A stretch of 64,000 nt of DNA from Promineifilum sp. (GTDB lineage: Bacteria > Chloroflexota > Anaerolineae > Promineifilales > Promineifilaceae). This document shows positions 51,105 through 61,979 of the stretch, piece after piece. The notes under the pieces were generated by a model. It was not told the origin of the DNA. It made no database searches and saw only the letters and a program-made list of their open reading frames with translations. Location of the stretch: NCBI GenBank assembly GCA_017983515.1, contig JAGOBF010000010.1, positions 1 through 64,000 of the forward strand, given 5' to 3'. The position numbers and the translations under genes are program-made. The stretch's first letter is position 1, and each line of letters opens with the position of its first letter.

Positions 51105-51917
51105 TTAGTATTTGCGCGACACAGAGGCGGCGGCGATGAAGATGGGGATGGCCAGGGCCACGGCAACGGCGATGTAGATCAGCGTGCCGATGCCGAGGCC
51201 GGCGGCGTTGCCGACAACCGTATAGGTGATAATAGGGATGAGCGCCGCCAGAAAATAGGCCAGACAGCCGAACCCGCCGATCGAGACGTAGGGCAACTCG
51301 AACTTTTCGGGGAAGATGGCGGCAAATACCTGACCCGTGGCGGCGTCAACAAGGGCCGTATAAGACCCATCCTTGTAGCGGTACTTGAACTGATAGATGG
51401 GCACGTGGACGAGCGAGATTTCGCCAATGGCTCCAGCGGCCAGCCCTTCGTTCTCGGCCAACCAGGCGCGCACGGCCGTCACCGGCACGCTCGCCCGAAT
51501 CGCCGCGCTGTCCATAGCGTCGTCGTAGGGCATCAGATCGGAAGCGGGCACGCGCAGGTTGCCCAGTTCGACGATGGAGAGCGCCGCCGCCGGCTTCAAG
51601 TGGACCTCCTCGCGGCCATTTTCCGTGGTGATCGCCAGCCACATCGGGAAATACTGGAATTGTTGTGATTCAATCCGTGCATGGGTGTCCAGACCCTTCA
51701 CGGTCTGGTTGCCAGCCATCCAGCGGCGCAGCGCCGCCGCGGCCTGGGCATCGTCGATGGTGGGGCGCACAGCATAGTGCAGGACCGCCTGGCTTTTGTC
51801 CAGAAAATTGACCGTGCCGCAGAATTCGCAGGTGGCGTACCTGGCCCCCGCTTCCACGACTAGCGCGGCGGCACACTGTTGGCAAAGGAGCTGAGTGGTT
51901 GCTTGGGAGTCGGCCAT
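51105..51917 (-). CDS. Zn-ribbon membrane protein of unknown function, first of a triplet
   Basis: 270 residues. Zn-ribbon LLCQQCAAALVVEAG, ATCEFCGTVNF (~11-38), then FQYFPMWLAITTENG, VHVPIYQFKYRYKDGSYTALVDAATGQVFAA, and two C-terminal hydrophobic stretches (GFGCLAYFLAALIPIITYTVVGNAAGLGIGTLIYIAVAVALAIPIFIAAA). The organisation (ribbon, 'PxW' strands, peptidase-propeptide-like YxxVDAxTG motif, membrane helices) is shared with its neighbours. First gene of the operon. Function unknown; a membrane-tethered sensor or assembly factor is only a guess. Confidence 0.72.
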   Translation of the reverse strand: MADSQATTQLLCQQCAAALVVEAGARYATCEFCGTVNFLDKSQAVLHYAVRPTIDDAQAAAALRRWMAGNQTVKGLDTHARIESQQFQYFPMWLAITTENGREEVHLKPAAALSIVELGNLRVPASDLMPYDDAMDSAAIRASVPVTAVRAWLAENEGLAAGAIGEISLVHVPIYQFKYRYKDGSYTALVDAATGQVFAAIFPEKFELPYVSIGGFGCLAYFLAALIPIITYTVVGNAAGLGIGTLIYIAVAVALAIPIFIAAASVSRKY

Positions 51918-51967
51918 GTCGAAGGTCCTTGGTCAACATTGTAGCATGGCCCGGCGGCAGATGGTAA

Positions 51968-51997
51968 TTGCCAAGCGTATAATAAATATGCTAAACT
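51968..51997 (+). promoter_or_regulatory. Possible efp promoter
   Basis: TTGCCA at 51968-51973 and TAAACT at 51992-51997 are 18 bases apart in an AT-rich stretch. A perfect TATAAT also occurs between them at 51978-51983 but lacks a matching -35. Confidence 0.4.
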
Positions 51998-52048
51998 GTG
52001 TCATGTAGACGACATTATGTCTTGTAAAGTAGGAGTAGAATATAACTA

Positions 52049-52606
52049 ATGATCGATGTAAATCAGCTCCGCCGCGGGGTCACATTTCTCCACGACGGCG
52101 CTTTACTCAAAGTGAATGAATATTCCCATACCAAACCCGGCCGCGGCAAGGCGACCATCCGCGTTAAGGTTCGCGACTTGCGCACCGGCACCAATAAGGA
52201 AGTGACCTTCAGTTCCGGCGACCGTGTGGAAGATGTGCGCATGGACAAGAGCGCGTTTCAGTACCTGTATGACGACGGGACATTCCACGTGTTCATGGAC
52301 ATGAATTCGTATGAACAAAAGCAGGTCGCCCACAGTGTGCTGGAGAGTGACGCCAAATTCCTGCGCGATAATATGGAACTCGAACTCCTTTCCTACGAGG
52401 GTGAGGTAATCGACTACGAACTGCCGAAAACGATGGAGTTCGAGGTGGCCCAAGCAGAGAATGCTCTGGCCGGCGATACGGCCACCGGCGCGACGAAGGA
52501 GATTCTGACCGACACCGGTTTGCGTGTGAAGACGCCGCTGTTTGTCCAGGCGGGCGATCGTATCCGGGTGAATACCGACACGGGCGAGTACCTCACGCGG
52601 GTCTAG
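52049..52606 (+). CDS. efp: Elongation factor P
   Basis: 185 residues, full length: an SH3-like N domain and two OB domains. It enters the ribosomal E site to relieve stalling at polyproline. The tip of domain I reads TKPGRGKA, so the residue equivalent to the modified Lys34 of E. coli is Arg32. This arginine type is found in other lineages (either rhamnosylated by EarP or unmodified). Neither modification gene is seen here. LSYEGEVIDYELPKTMEFEV and the C-terminal VNTDTGEYLTRV are typical. Confidence 0.95.
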   Translation: MIDVNQLRRGVTFLHDGALLKVNEYSHTKPGRGKATIRVKVRDLRTGTNKEVTFSSGDRVEDVRMDKSAFQYLYDDGTFHVFMDMNSYEQKQVAHSVLESDAKFLRDNMELELLSYEGEVIDYELPKTMEFEVAQAENALAGDTATGATKEILTDTGLRVKTPLFVQAGDRIRVNTDTGEYLTRV

Positions 52607-52679
52607 ATCGAACCCTGATCGGGCGACGACTTCACTGGTTTTTATATCCTAATCAATGCGGTTCATAGTGGAGGGTCAC

Positions 52680-53162
52680 ATGAGATGGGTTTTGTCCAGA
52701 GAGAAACCAGCCGGCCGTCTGGTTGTGGTGGCGGCCTTGCTGGTGGTCATGTTGTTTATGGTGGCCGCCCGGCCCGCCGAGGCCCAGGGCAACGGCGTTT
52801 ATCACATCGTGCAGCGCGGGGAGTATCTGTCGCTCATCGCCCAGCGATATGGTACGTCCGTCCAGGCGATCCTGACCGCCAACCCGCAGATCACAAACTG
52901 GAATCTGATCTATACCGGGCAGACGATTTTCGTACCGTTTGGGACGCAACCCCCGCCGGTTCCGCCCGCCCCCACGCCGGTTCCGCCACCGCCGCTGCCG
53001 CCGCCAATGCCGGCTTGCCGCTGGTCGCACTATGTGACGCCGGGGCAGACGATGTTGATGATCGGCCGCTGGTACGGCGTGGATCCGTTTTCCATCGCCC
53101 GCGCCAATAATATCTTTAACCTGAACCTGATCTTCGCCGGCTCGACGCTCTGCATTCCCTAA
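52680..53162 (+). CDS. Secreted protein with two LysM domains
   Basis: 160 residues. An N-terminal hydrophobic segment (VVVAALLVVMLFMVAARPAEA) is a Sec signal peptide with a likely AxA cleavage at ~34. LysM 1 is ~42-87 (YHIVQRGEYLSLIAQRYGT...NLIYTGQTIFVP) and LysM 2 ~117-160 (HYVTPGQTMLMIGRWYGV...LIFAGSTLCIP), with a proline-rich linker between. LysM binds N-acetylglucosamine polymers such as peptidoglycan, so this is probably a cell-wall-associated protein without an enzyme domain. The ATG at 52680 has GGAGG 5 bases upstream. Confidence 0.88.
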   Translation: MRWVLSREKPAGRLVVVAALLVVMLFMVAARPAEAQGNGVYHIVQRGEYLSLIAQRYGTSVQAILTANPQITNWNLIYTGQTIFVPFGTQPPPVPPAPTPVPPPPLPPPMPACRWSHYVTPGQTMLMIGRWYGVDPFSIARANNIFNLNLIFAGSTLCIP

Positions 53163-53168
53163 TCACTG

Positions 53169-53196
53169 GTGGGGGCGGGTTCAAACCCGCCCCCAC
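53169..53196. terminator. Bidirectional hairpin between the LysM gene and leuS
   Basis: A perfect 13-bp GC-rich inverted repeat (gtgggggcgggtt / aacccgcccccac) with almost no loop, between two convergent genes. There is no marked T run on either side, but a shared terminator role is likely. Confidence 0.6.
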
Positions 53197-53202
53197 TAAT
53201 CC

Positions 53203-55767
<2,565 letters not shown>

Positions 55768-55868
55768 TTCATCACTCCTCATCAGTTCAGCCAAAGTTTT
55801 ATCGCATCAGTTTGTGATTGGTTTGCCGGGGAGATGCACCTTCTGCGGCCGTCTACAGATGAAGGCAG

Positions 55869-55902
55869 GAGAAACGAAAAAGCCGCAGGGAGCGCCTGCG
55901 GC
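55869..55902 (-). terminator. Attenuator terminator in the leuS leader
   Basis: On the minus strand GCCGCAGG-CGCTC-CCTGCGGC is followed directly by TTTTTCGTTT. This is a complete intrinsic terminator between the leucine-rich leader peptide and leuS, about 100 bases before the leuS start. Confidence 0.8.
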
Positions 55903-55933
55903 CGATGCGTGTCTGGATGTATGGAATCACTGT

Positions 55934-56023
55934 CTACGCAAATCGAGCGGGCCCGGCATGACCGGCGAGTAATGCGCCAAGTAATAAGCCATGCAGTCGC
56001 CCGAAGTGCGCAACGGTGTTCAT
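55934..56023 (-). CDS. Leucine-rich leader peptide of leuS
   Basis: A 29-codon frame starting ATG at 56023 and ending TAG at 55934. Its middle reads LHGLLLGALLAGHAG, with seven Leu codons in all: CTG, TTA, TTA, CTT, TTA and CTC fall in the block RLHGLLLGALL. A leucine-starved ribosome would stall there. The predicted transcription start coincides with its ATG, so it would be translated from a leaderless message. A terminator follows 31 bases after the stop. This is the classical layout of translation-dependent attenuation. Confidence 0.7.
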   Translation of the reverse strand: MNTVAHFGRLHGLLLGALLAGHAGPARFA

Positions 56024-56030
56024 GGGGCAC

Positions 56031-56060
56031 AGAATAGCATAAGCGATGAGTCGTTGTCAA
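56031..56060 (-). promoter_or_regulatory. leuS promoter
   Basis: On the minus strand a perfect TTGACA (56055-56060) is 18 bases from TATTCT (56031-56036). The predicted start is near 56024, directly at the leader-peptide ATG. Confidence 0.75.
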
Positions 56061-56174
56061 TGGCTTTCAGCGGTGCTGGCGCGATCCCCTGCGCTTTGAT
56101 GCTTGTGCGGCCGGAGAATCGTCACATCGTTATGTCGGCGATGGGCTTGCGTCGCTTTCGCGTCCATTTCACTG

Positions 56175-56183
56175 TGGTATACT
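56175..56183 (+). promoter_or_regulatory. Extended -10 promoter of the cdaA operon
   Basis: TGG-TATACT is an extended -10 element about 117 bases before the cdaA start. TTTCGC, 16 bases upstream, is only a weak -35 match. The rest of 56061-56299 holds nothing else that I recognise. Confidence 0.5.
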
Positions 56184-56299
56184 AGCGCCTCAGATTAACA
56201 GCTCACAGGCGCGTTGCTCCATCCGATCACAGCCGGCTGCCATTCGATTTCCCCGGTTAGCCTTCTTAAGGTGGTCTGGTGGACGCCGTACGCTGAAGC

Positions 56300-57142
56300 A
56301 TGGTTGGCCGGGAACATTTGGATATTTTCGACTCAGTACTGGAACGATTCGCGCTCATCAGCATCGTCGATTTATTCGACATTTTGCTCGTCACCTTCAT
56401 TATTTTCGGCGTGCTGATGCTGATCCGCGGTACGAGGGCCGTGCAGTTGTTGCGCGGTCTGTTCGTGCTGGCGGCCATTGTCTTCTTTTTCGCCCAAATC
56501 TTTGATCTGCGGGCCTTCAAGTGGCTGGTCGATAACATGTTGCCGGTGCTGCTTTTTGCCATCCCGGTCATCTTCCAGCCTGAATTGCGGCGCGCGCTGG
56601 AGCAACTGGGCCTGGCAGGGCGCTATCTTCGAATTTTTCGACGCGACGAAACCAGCCCGGTCGTCGCCACCTTCAAGGAAGCGGCGCTGCGCCTGTCACA
56701 GCGACGGCATGGGGCGTTGGTCGTCTTCGAGCAGGATACCGGCTTGCAGGAGTACATCGACACCGGCGTCATTCTCGACGCGGAACCTTCGGCGGAACTG
56801 TTTCTGACCATTTTCAACAAGCATACCGAACTGCATGATGGGGCGATCATCGTGCGCGAGAACAAGTTAGCGGCCGCGGCCTGCGTCCTGCCGCTCTCCA
56901 CCAGCAGCCTGTCGGACAGGCAGATGGGTTTGCGCCATCGCGCCGCGCTGGGCATCAGTGAAGTGAGCGATGCGGTGGCCGTCGTTGTATCGGAAGAGAC
57001 GGGACAGGTGTCTATCGCCCATAACGGCCGGATTTTGCGCCGCCAGGACATCGCCCGCCTCGACTCGATCCTCAATGCGTTCCTGGCCGGCCCGCGCCAG
57101 CCGGAAATCCTGCGGAGGGAAAATCGTGAATCGGGCGGGTGA
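56300..57142 (+). CDS. cdaA: Diadenylate cyclase CdaA (c-di-AMP synthase)
   Basis: 280 residues. Three N-terminal membrane helices (within ~20-95) and a DAC domain (~115-265) with the substrate motif HDGAIIV (~178-184) and the LRHRAALGISE motif (~213-223). It condenses two ATP into c-di-AMP, a messenger for osmotic and cell-wall control. The ATG at 56300 has no clear ribosome site. The cdaR gene overlaps its end by 17 bases. Confidence 0.95.
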   Translation: MVGREHLDIFDSVLERFALISIVDLFDILLVTFIIFGVLMLIRGTRAVQLLRGLFVLAAIVFFFAQIFDLRAFKWLVDNMLPVLLFAIPVIFQPELRRALEQLGLAGRYLRIFRRDETSPVVATFKEAALRLSQRRHGALVVFEQDTGLQEYIDTGVILDAEPSAELFLTIFNKHTELHDGAIIVRENKLAAAACVLPLSTSSLSDRQMGLRHRAALGISEVSDAVAVVVSEETGQVSIAHNGRILRRQDIARLDSILNAFLAGPRQPEILRRENRESGG

Positions 57143-58514
57143 GTCTCTGACCAATGTGGCGACGTTCCTTCTGTCGCTGGTGCTGGCTATCTTCATCTGG
57201 ATGTCGGCATCCCAGACCGAGGATCCCGTCCGGACGCGCTTCCTGGACGTTCCTCTGCAATATGTGGGCCTTCCGGCAGAGGCTAGCCTCGTCAAGGTCG
57301 ATCCGCGCCAGACGGTCCAGATTCGGCTGGAAGGCCCGGATTCGACGCTGCAAGAGTATACTCCCAACGACTTCATTGCCACCATCGATCTGAGCCAGGT
57401 GCCGTTTGGTGAACAGGTATCGGTCGATATCAATGTGACCATGTCCAGAGTAGGGGCAACCATTTCGTTCATCACGCCGGAGCAGGTCGAAGTCATGCTC
57501 GAACAGCAGGTGACGCGCGATATACCCATCGAGCTTGACATTCGCGGCTCGGTGGCGCGCGGCCATACGCAGGGTGAATCTCTCGTAGAGCCGGCGAGCA
57601 TTCGCGTCACCGGGCCGGCCAGCCAGGTCAACCAACTCGATTTTGCGCTGGTGACGATCTTTCTCAACAGCGCGGTGGAAACACTAATCGAGACCCCCTC
57701 GCCCATCTTCTACGATCAGGCCGGGCGCGTGGCCAGCGTTGGCGCGATGGATTTAAGCCAGGATGCGGTGACGGTCACGATTCCGGTGGAGGAGTCGGCC
57801 GGATTTGCCGATAAGCTCGTGACGGTCGTATGGACAGGCGAGCCGGCACCCGGCTACCGTCTGCTCAGCGTGACAGCCGATCCGCCCAGCGTCCTCGTCG
57901 AGGGGCGTCCGGCCCAGGTCAACCTGCTCGCCAGCGTGAGCACCGAGCCTATCGACATTGACGGCCTGACGGAAACCTTTCAGCAGGCGGTCGTGCTCGA
58001 TCTGCCGGTCGGCATCACGGTCGATCCGGAGCAGACGGTCACAGTCAATATCGAGATCGAGCCGATATTGACCACCAGCTCCTACAACCGGGTGCCGGAG
58101 CCGCGCGGCTTGCGCGCCGGCTACGAAGCCGCAGTCGAGCCGCAACAGGTGCGCGTGGTCCTCTTCGGGCCGCTGCCGATGCTCGATGCCCTGTCCGAAA
58201 ATGACGTTCGGGTGATCCTCGATCTGTTCAGTCTGACAGAGGGAACGTACTCGATTGTGCCCGACGTCGATATACCGGATCGCGGGATCGAGATCAGATC
58301 GGTGCAGCCGGCGGCGGTGACGGTGACGATTAGCCCGAAGGCGCCGAGCACGGCGTCGACGATTGAGACGCCGGTCGTCTCGGGCGGTGAAGCGCTGACA
58401 GCCATAGTCCCAACGCCGAATACTCGCGTGCCGGCGTTTTGCTACCTGGCCTCTGCGGGTGGGGTCTCGGCCGCTGTGCAGGAAATTTGTGTCGGGAGAC
58501 GGAAGGTAGAATGA
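57126..58514 (+). CDS. cdaR: CdaR-like YbbR-domain regulator of CdaA
   Basis: 462 residues. An N-terminal membrane helix (FLLSLVLAIFIWMSAS) is followed by four extracytoplasmic YbbR repeats (for example DVPLQYVGLPAEASLVKVDPRQTVQIRLEGP; RDIPIELDIRGSVARGHTQGESLVEPASIRVTGP). CdaR binds and modulates CdaA in the membrane. Translation starts at GTG 57126 with GGAGGG upstream; a longer frame in the track of the same reading frame would run back inside cdaA. The C-terminus carries a short non-YbbR tail with two Cys. der begins within its stop (ATGA). Confidence 0.9.
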   Translation: MNRAGESLTNVATFLLSLVLAIFIWMSASQTEDPVRTRFLDVPLQYVGLPAEASLVKVDPRQTVQIRLEGPDSTLQEYTPNDFIATIDLSQVPFGEQVSVDINVTMSRVGATISFITPEQVEVMLEQQVTRDIPIELDIRGSVARGHTQGESLVEPASIRVTGPASQVNQLDFALVTIFLNSAVETLIETPSPIFYDQAGRVASVGAMDLSQDAVTVTIPVEESAGFADKLVTVVWTGEPAPGYRLLSVTADPPSVLVEGRPAQVNLLASVSTEPIDIDGLTETFQQAVVLDLPVGITVDPEQTVTVNIEIEPILTTSSYNRVPEPRGLRAGYEAAVEPQQVRVVLFGPLPMLDALSENDVRVILDLFSLTEGTYSIVPDVDIPDRGIEIRSVQPAAVTVTISPKAPSTASTIETPVVSGGEALTAIVPTPNTRVPAFCYLASAGGVSAAVQEICVGRRKVE

Positions 58515-59872
58515 GTCAAAAAGCACTGGTGGCCTTCGTTGGCCGGCCGAACGTTGGCAAATCGACGCTGTTTAATCGCATCATCGGCCGCCGGCTGGCG
58601 GTGGTATCCGAAGTGGCGGGCACCACCCGTGACCGGTTGTATGCCGATGCCGAATGGGGCGGCGTCGCTTTCACGGTCGTTGACACGGGCGGCATTGAGG
58701 TGACGGAAGGGCGCAATACGGCTCCCTTGTCCGAGGATTCAGAGCAATTTTTGCCGCTCATCAGGCAACAGGCGGCTATCGCCATGCAGGACGCCGACGT
58801 GATCGTGCAGGTGGTGGACGGCCAGAGCGGCATCACGGCCGCCGACCGCGAGGTGGCTGCCATCCTACGGCAAGCCCAGAAGCCGGTCATCGTCGCCGCC
58901 AACAAGCTGGAGTCGGCGAAACTGTGGGATACGGCCTACGAATTTTATGAGTTAGGGCTGGGCGAAGTGTTTGCGGTCTCTGCCTTGCACGGCGCGGGGA
59001 CGGGCGATTTGCTCGATGCCATTGTCGATGCTGTTCCTCCTTTTTCGCCGGAGGATGACGTCGAGGACACGTCGATCAAGATCGCCATCCTGGGCCGCCC
59101 CAACGTCGGCAAGTCGACCCTGCTCAACAAGATGATCGGCGAAGAGCGCGTCATCGTCAGTCCCATTGCCGGCACCACGCGCGACGCCATCGACGAGAAG
59201 CTGCGCTGGCACGGCCAGGACTTCACGATCATCGACACGGCCGGCATCCGCCGGCGCGGCAAGATCGATCCGGGGATCGAAAAGTACAGCGTGCTGCGGG
59301 CGATCAGGACCCTGCGCCGGGCGGACGTAGCCTTGTTGCTCATCGATGGTGACGAGGGCGTGACGGCTCAGGATGCCCACATCGGCGGCATGTTGACCGA
59401 AGAGAACGTCGGGGTCATCCTGCTGGTCAACAAGTGGGACATCGTCGAGAAGGATACCCACACCATGCCCGCCTACGAGACGAAAGTGCGGCAGGAGCTG
59501 ACCTTTCTCTCGTTCGCGCCGCTGCTGTTTATCTCGGCCGAGACGGGCCAGCGCGTCAACAAAATCCTCGAAACGGTGATGGCCGTCCAGGAAGCGCGGC
59601 AGCACCGGCTATCCACCGCCGAACTCAACGATCTGTTGCGCGACATCCTGGCCCATCACCCCCCGCCGACCAAGGCCGGCACACAACTCAAGTTTTACTA
59701 CGCCACACAGGTGGCCGTCGCTCCGCCGACGTTCGTGTTCTTCGTCAACCGGCCGGAGATGGTCCACTTCGGTTACCAGCGCTACATGGAGAATCGGCTG
59801 CGCGAACGCTACCCGTTCACCGGCACACCCATTCGCCTGCTCTTCCGGGGCCGCACCGACGAGCGCAAATAG
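58511..59872 (+). CDS. der: Ribosome-assembly GTPase Der (EngA)
   Basis: 453 residues with two tandem GTPase domains and a C-terminal KH-like domain. GTPase 1: GRPNVGKSTLFN, DTGG, and a G4 motif NKLE in place of the usual NKxD. GTPase 2: GRPNVGKSTLLN, DTAGIRRRGKI and NKWD. Der aids 50S subunit assembly. The gene overlaps the cdaR stop by 4 bases, forming a cdaA-cdaR-der operon; a functional link beyond co-expression is not implied. Confidence 0.95.
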   Translation: MSQKALVAFVGRPNVGKSTLFNRIIGRRLAVVSEVAGTTRDRLYADAEWGGVAFTVVDTGGIEVTEGRNTAPLSEDSEQFLPLIRQQAAIAMQDADVIVQVVDGQSGITAADREVAAILRQAQKPVIVAANKLESAKLWDTAYEFYELGLGEVFAVSALHGAGTGDLLDAIVDAVPPFSPEDDVEDTSIKIAILGRPNVGKSTLLNKMIGEERVIVSPIAGTTRDAIDEKLRWHGQDFTIIDTAGIRRRGKIDPGIEKYSVLRAIRTLRRADVALLLIDGDEGVTAQDAHIGGMLTEENVGVILLVNKWDIVEKDTHTMPAYETKVRQELTFLSFAPLLFISAETGQRVNKILETVMAVQEARQHRLSTAELNDLLRDILAHHPPPTKAGTQLKFYYATQVAVAPPTFVFFVNRPEMVHFGYQRYMENRLRERYPFTGTPIRLLFRGRTDERK

Positions 59873-59910
59873 CCACAGCCTCGCCGTGACCGGTGGGCCA
59901 CGAGAGCGTC

Positions 59911-61068
59911 CTAAGCTTCGACGAGCGTCAGCAACGCCTCTTTCATCTGCCGGCCGATAGCCGGGATGCTGTTGCCCGCCAGGTAGCGCAGGTGGCCGGC
60001 GGTGGCGATGCGCTCGCGCCACGCCGGATCATCACGCAGCGCACCCAGGGCTGCCGCCAGTGCGGCCGGATCGTCGCGCGCGATCAGATAGACCTCCTGC
60101 CGGTCGGCCAACGCCGCGCGAATGGTCGGCGAATCGCCGGAGACGACCGGCCGGCCCATCGCCAGCCCTTCCCACACCTTGTTCTGGACGGTGAACTGAG
60201 CCTGCCGTGTCGTGCCGAAGACGCCGAGGCAGACGTGGGCCTGGGCCAGGCTGTCGAGTAATTCATCCTGACTGACAAAGCCGTGGAACGTGACGTTGGG
60301 CAGCTCCCATTCGCCGGCCAGCCGGACGATCCGCTCTTTTTCCGGCCCACTGCCGTAGAAATGAAAGCGCACGTTCTTATCGTCGCGCAGCAGGGCGGCT
60401 GCCCCGAGGATGGCGTCCATGCCATGCGACGGCAGATAGCCACCATGATAGGTGACGCGGAAGTGGTCGTCCGGCGGACGCAGCGGGCGGGGGTGGAACA
60501 CCGTCTCGTCCGCACCGTGGGGTACGTAGCGGAACCGCTCGGCCGGCAAGTTATATTTCGCGGCGATATACCCGCCATATTCGGGGTTTTCGGCGATCAG
60601 CAGATCCGGCCGGCGCAGTCCGCTCTGTTCCAGCCGGAAAATCAGACGGCCGGTCACTGGATGAGCGGCGATCAGGCCGCGTTCCTCGGCCACCAGGTGC
60701 AGCGACATCAGGATATCGAGGGCCACGGGCCGGCCGCGCGCGTGGGCCAGGCGGCGGCCGAGAAAGGCGTCGAACTGGCCGGGATAGCCGATAAGCATGA
60801 CGTCATAGTCGGGAGCGGCCCGATGGCGGCGAATGAGTTGCTGGTAGGCCCCGGCCACGCGCCGCCAGAATGCGGGCCGGCGCCATCCGCCGCTGGCCTG
60901 GGCCACCCGATCTTCAATGCCTTGCCACAACGCAGCGTGGCAAACGGTGACTGCCACGTCCGGCTGCGCCTGTAGGCCCTTCAGGATGATTTGATTGCGC
61001 GTGTAGGAGGCGCGATAGGTGCCGAAGTAGCACACGCGCAGAGGATTATCGGGCGAAAAACGGCTCAT
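59911..61068 (-). CDS. Family 4 glycosyltransferase
   Basis: 385 residues with the GT-B fold. The C-terminal donor domain has VTYHGGYLPSHGMDAILGAA, FYGSGPEKERI, VTFHGFVSQDELLDSLAQAHVCLGVF and the nucleotide-sugar motif QNKVWEGLAMGRPVVSGD. The N-terminal acceptor domain starts VCYFGTYRASYTRNQII. The role is probably in envelope glycan or glycolipid synthesis; specificity unknown. Convergent with der and divergent from the SDR gene. Confidence 0.85.
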   Translation of the reverse strand: MSRFSPDNPLRVCYFGTYRASYTRNQIILKGLQAQPDVAVTVCHAALWQGIEDRVAQASGGWRRPAFWRRVAGAYQQLIRRHRAAPDYDVMLIGYPGQFDAFLGRRLAHARGRPVALDILMSLHLVAEERGLIAAHPVTGRLIFRLEQSGLRRPDLLIAENPEYGGYIAAKYNLPAERFRYVPHGADETVFHPRPLRPPDDHFRVTYHGGYLPSHGMDAILGAAALLRDDKNVRFHFYGSGPEKERIVRLAGEWELPNVTFHGFVSQDELLDSLAQAHVCLGVFGTTRQAQFTVQNKVWEGLAMGRPVVSGDSPTIRAALADRQEVYLIARDDPAALAAALGALRDDPAWRERIATAGHLRYLAGNSIPAIGRQMKEALLTLVEA

Positions 61069-61115
61069 GGCGGTGGATTATAGCAGTGGGGCGTGGTCGC
61101 AGTACAATTGGCCCA

Positions 61116-61979
61116 ATGATCCTCATTACCGGCTCCACCGGTTTCATCGGCCGCGTTCTCGGCCGCGCACTCGACCACGCCGGCTATGCATGGCGACCCT
61201 ATAGCGGCCGGCTAAACGAGGCGGAGACACTGCGCGCCGAACTGGAGGGGGTGGAAACCGTCATCCATCTGGCCGGGGCGGAAGCGCGCGGCAGCAACCG
61301 CCTGTTGCGCCATGTCGACGTCGAGGGCACGCAGAATCTTGTGGATATTGCCGGGGAAGTGGGGGTGACGCGCATCCTGCTGCCCAGCCGGTTGAACGCC
61401 AATCTGCACTCATTTCACCCCCTCTTGCGGGCCAAGGGCGAGGCGGAGCGGATCGTGCAACAGAGTGGTATTCCCTACACCATCCTGCGCACGTCCACAT
61501 TGTTCGGCCGCGACGACAGATTTAGCGAGATCATCTACAGCCTGCTGTTATGGTCCTGGCCTCTGGCCTGGCTTCCCGGCGGCGGCAAGATGCTGGTGCA
61601 ACCGCTGTGGGTCGAAGATTACGTCCACTGCCTGATCGCCATCCTCGATCGTCCTGCCTTGCTCAACCGGACGTTGGAAATCGCCGGCAATGAGCTAATT
61701 AGCTACCGCCAACTGGTGGGCACGATCCTCAATGTGACCAGCAAGCAACGATTGATGCTGCCGCTGCCCATGTCGCTGATGAAGTTATTGAGTCGCATCT
61801 TTTTGATGTGGTGGTATTGGCCGGCCGTCGGCCGCTATTTCGTTGACCGATTTTTCGTGCCCGAAGTCATCGCATTGGACATGGTTCAGCGGCACTTCGG
61901 CTTTCAACCGGCCCGCTTCCGCGAGACGATCACCTATCTGAACCGGTCGGGTTTGCGGTGGCGTCTGTTCCGGCACTGA
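61116..61979 (+). CDS. NAD(P)-binding SDR (epimerase/NmrA-like) protein
   Basis: 287 residues. The Rossmann motif ILITGSTGFIGRVLGRAL is at the N-terminus; VIHLAGAEA and YTILRTSTLFGR follow, without a typical YxxxK, so this is an atypical SDR of the complex-I 39-kDa/NmrA type. The ATG at 61116 fits the motif start, but no ribosome site is visible; a TACAAT at 61102-61107 suggests a very short leader. Its 3' end overlaps mutY on the other strand by 50 bases. Confidence 0.82.
   Translation: MILITGSTGFIGRVLGRALDHAGYAWRPYSGRLNEAETLRAELEGVETVIHLAGAEARGSNRLLRHVDVEGTQNLVDIAGEVGVTRILLPSRLNANLHSFHPLLRAKGEAERIVQQSGIPYTILRTSTLFGRDDRFSEIIYSLLLWSWPLAWLPGGGKMLVQPLWVEDYVHCLIAILDRPALLNRTLEIAGNELISYRQLVGTILNVTSKQRLMLPLPMSLMKLLSRIFLMWWYWPAVGRYFVDRFFVPEVIALDMVQRHFGFQPARFRETITYLNRSGLRWRLFRH

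Noticed and set aside
55795..56060. T-box riboswitch upstream of leuS
   Set aside because: I see no conserved T-box sequence or specifier stem; a Leu-rich reading frame followed by a terminator explains the leader better.
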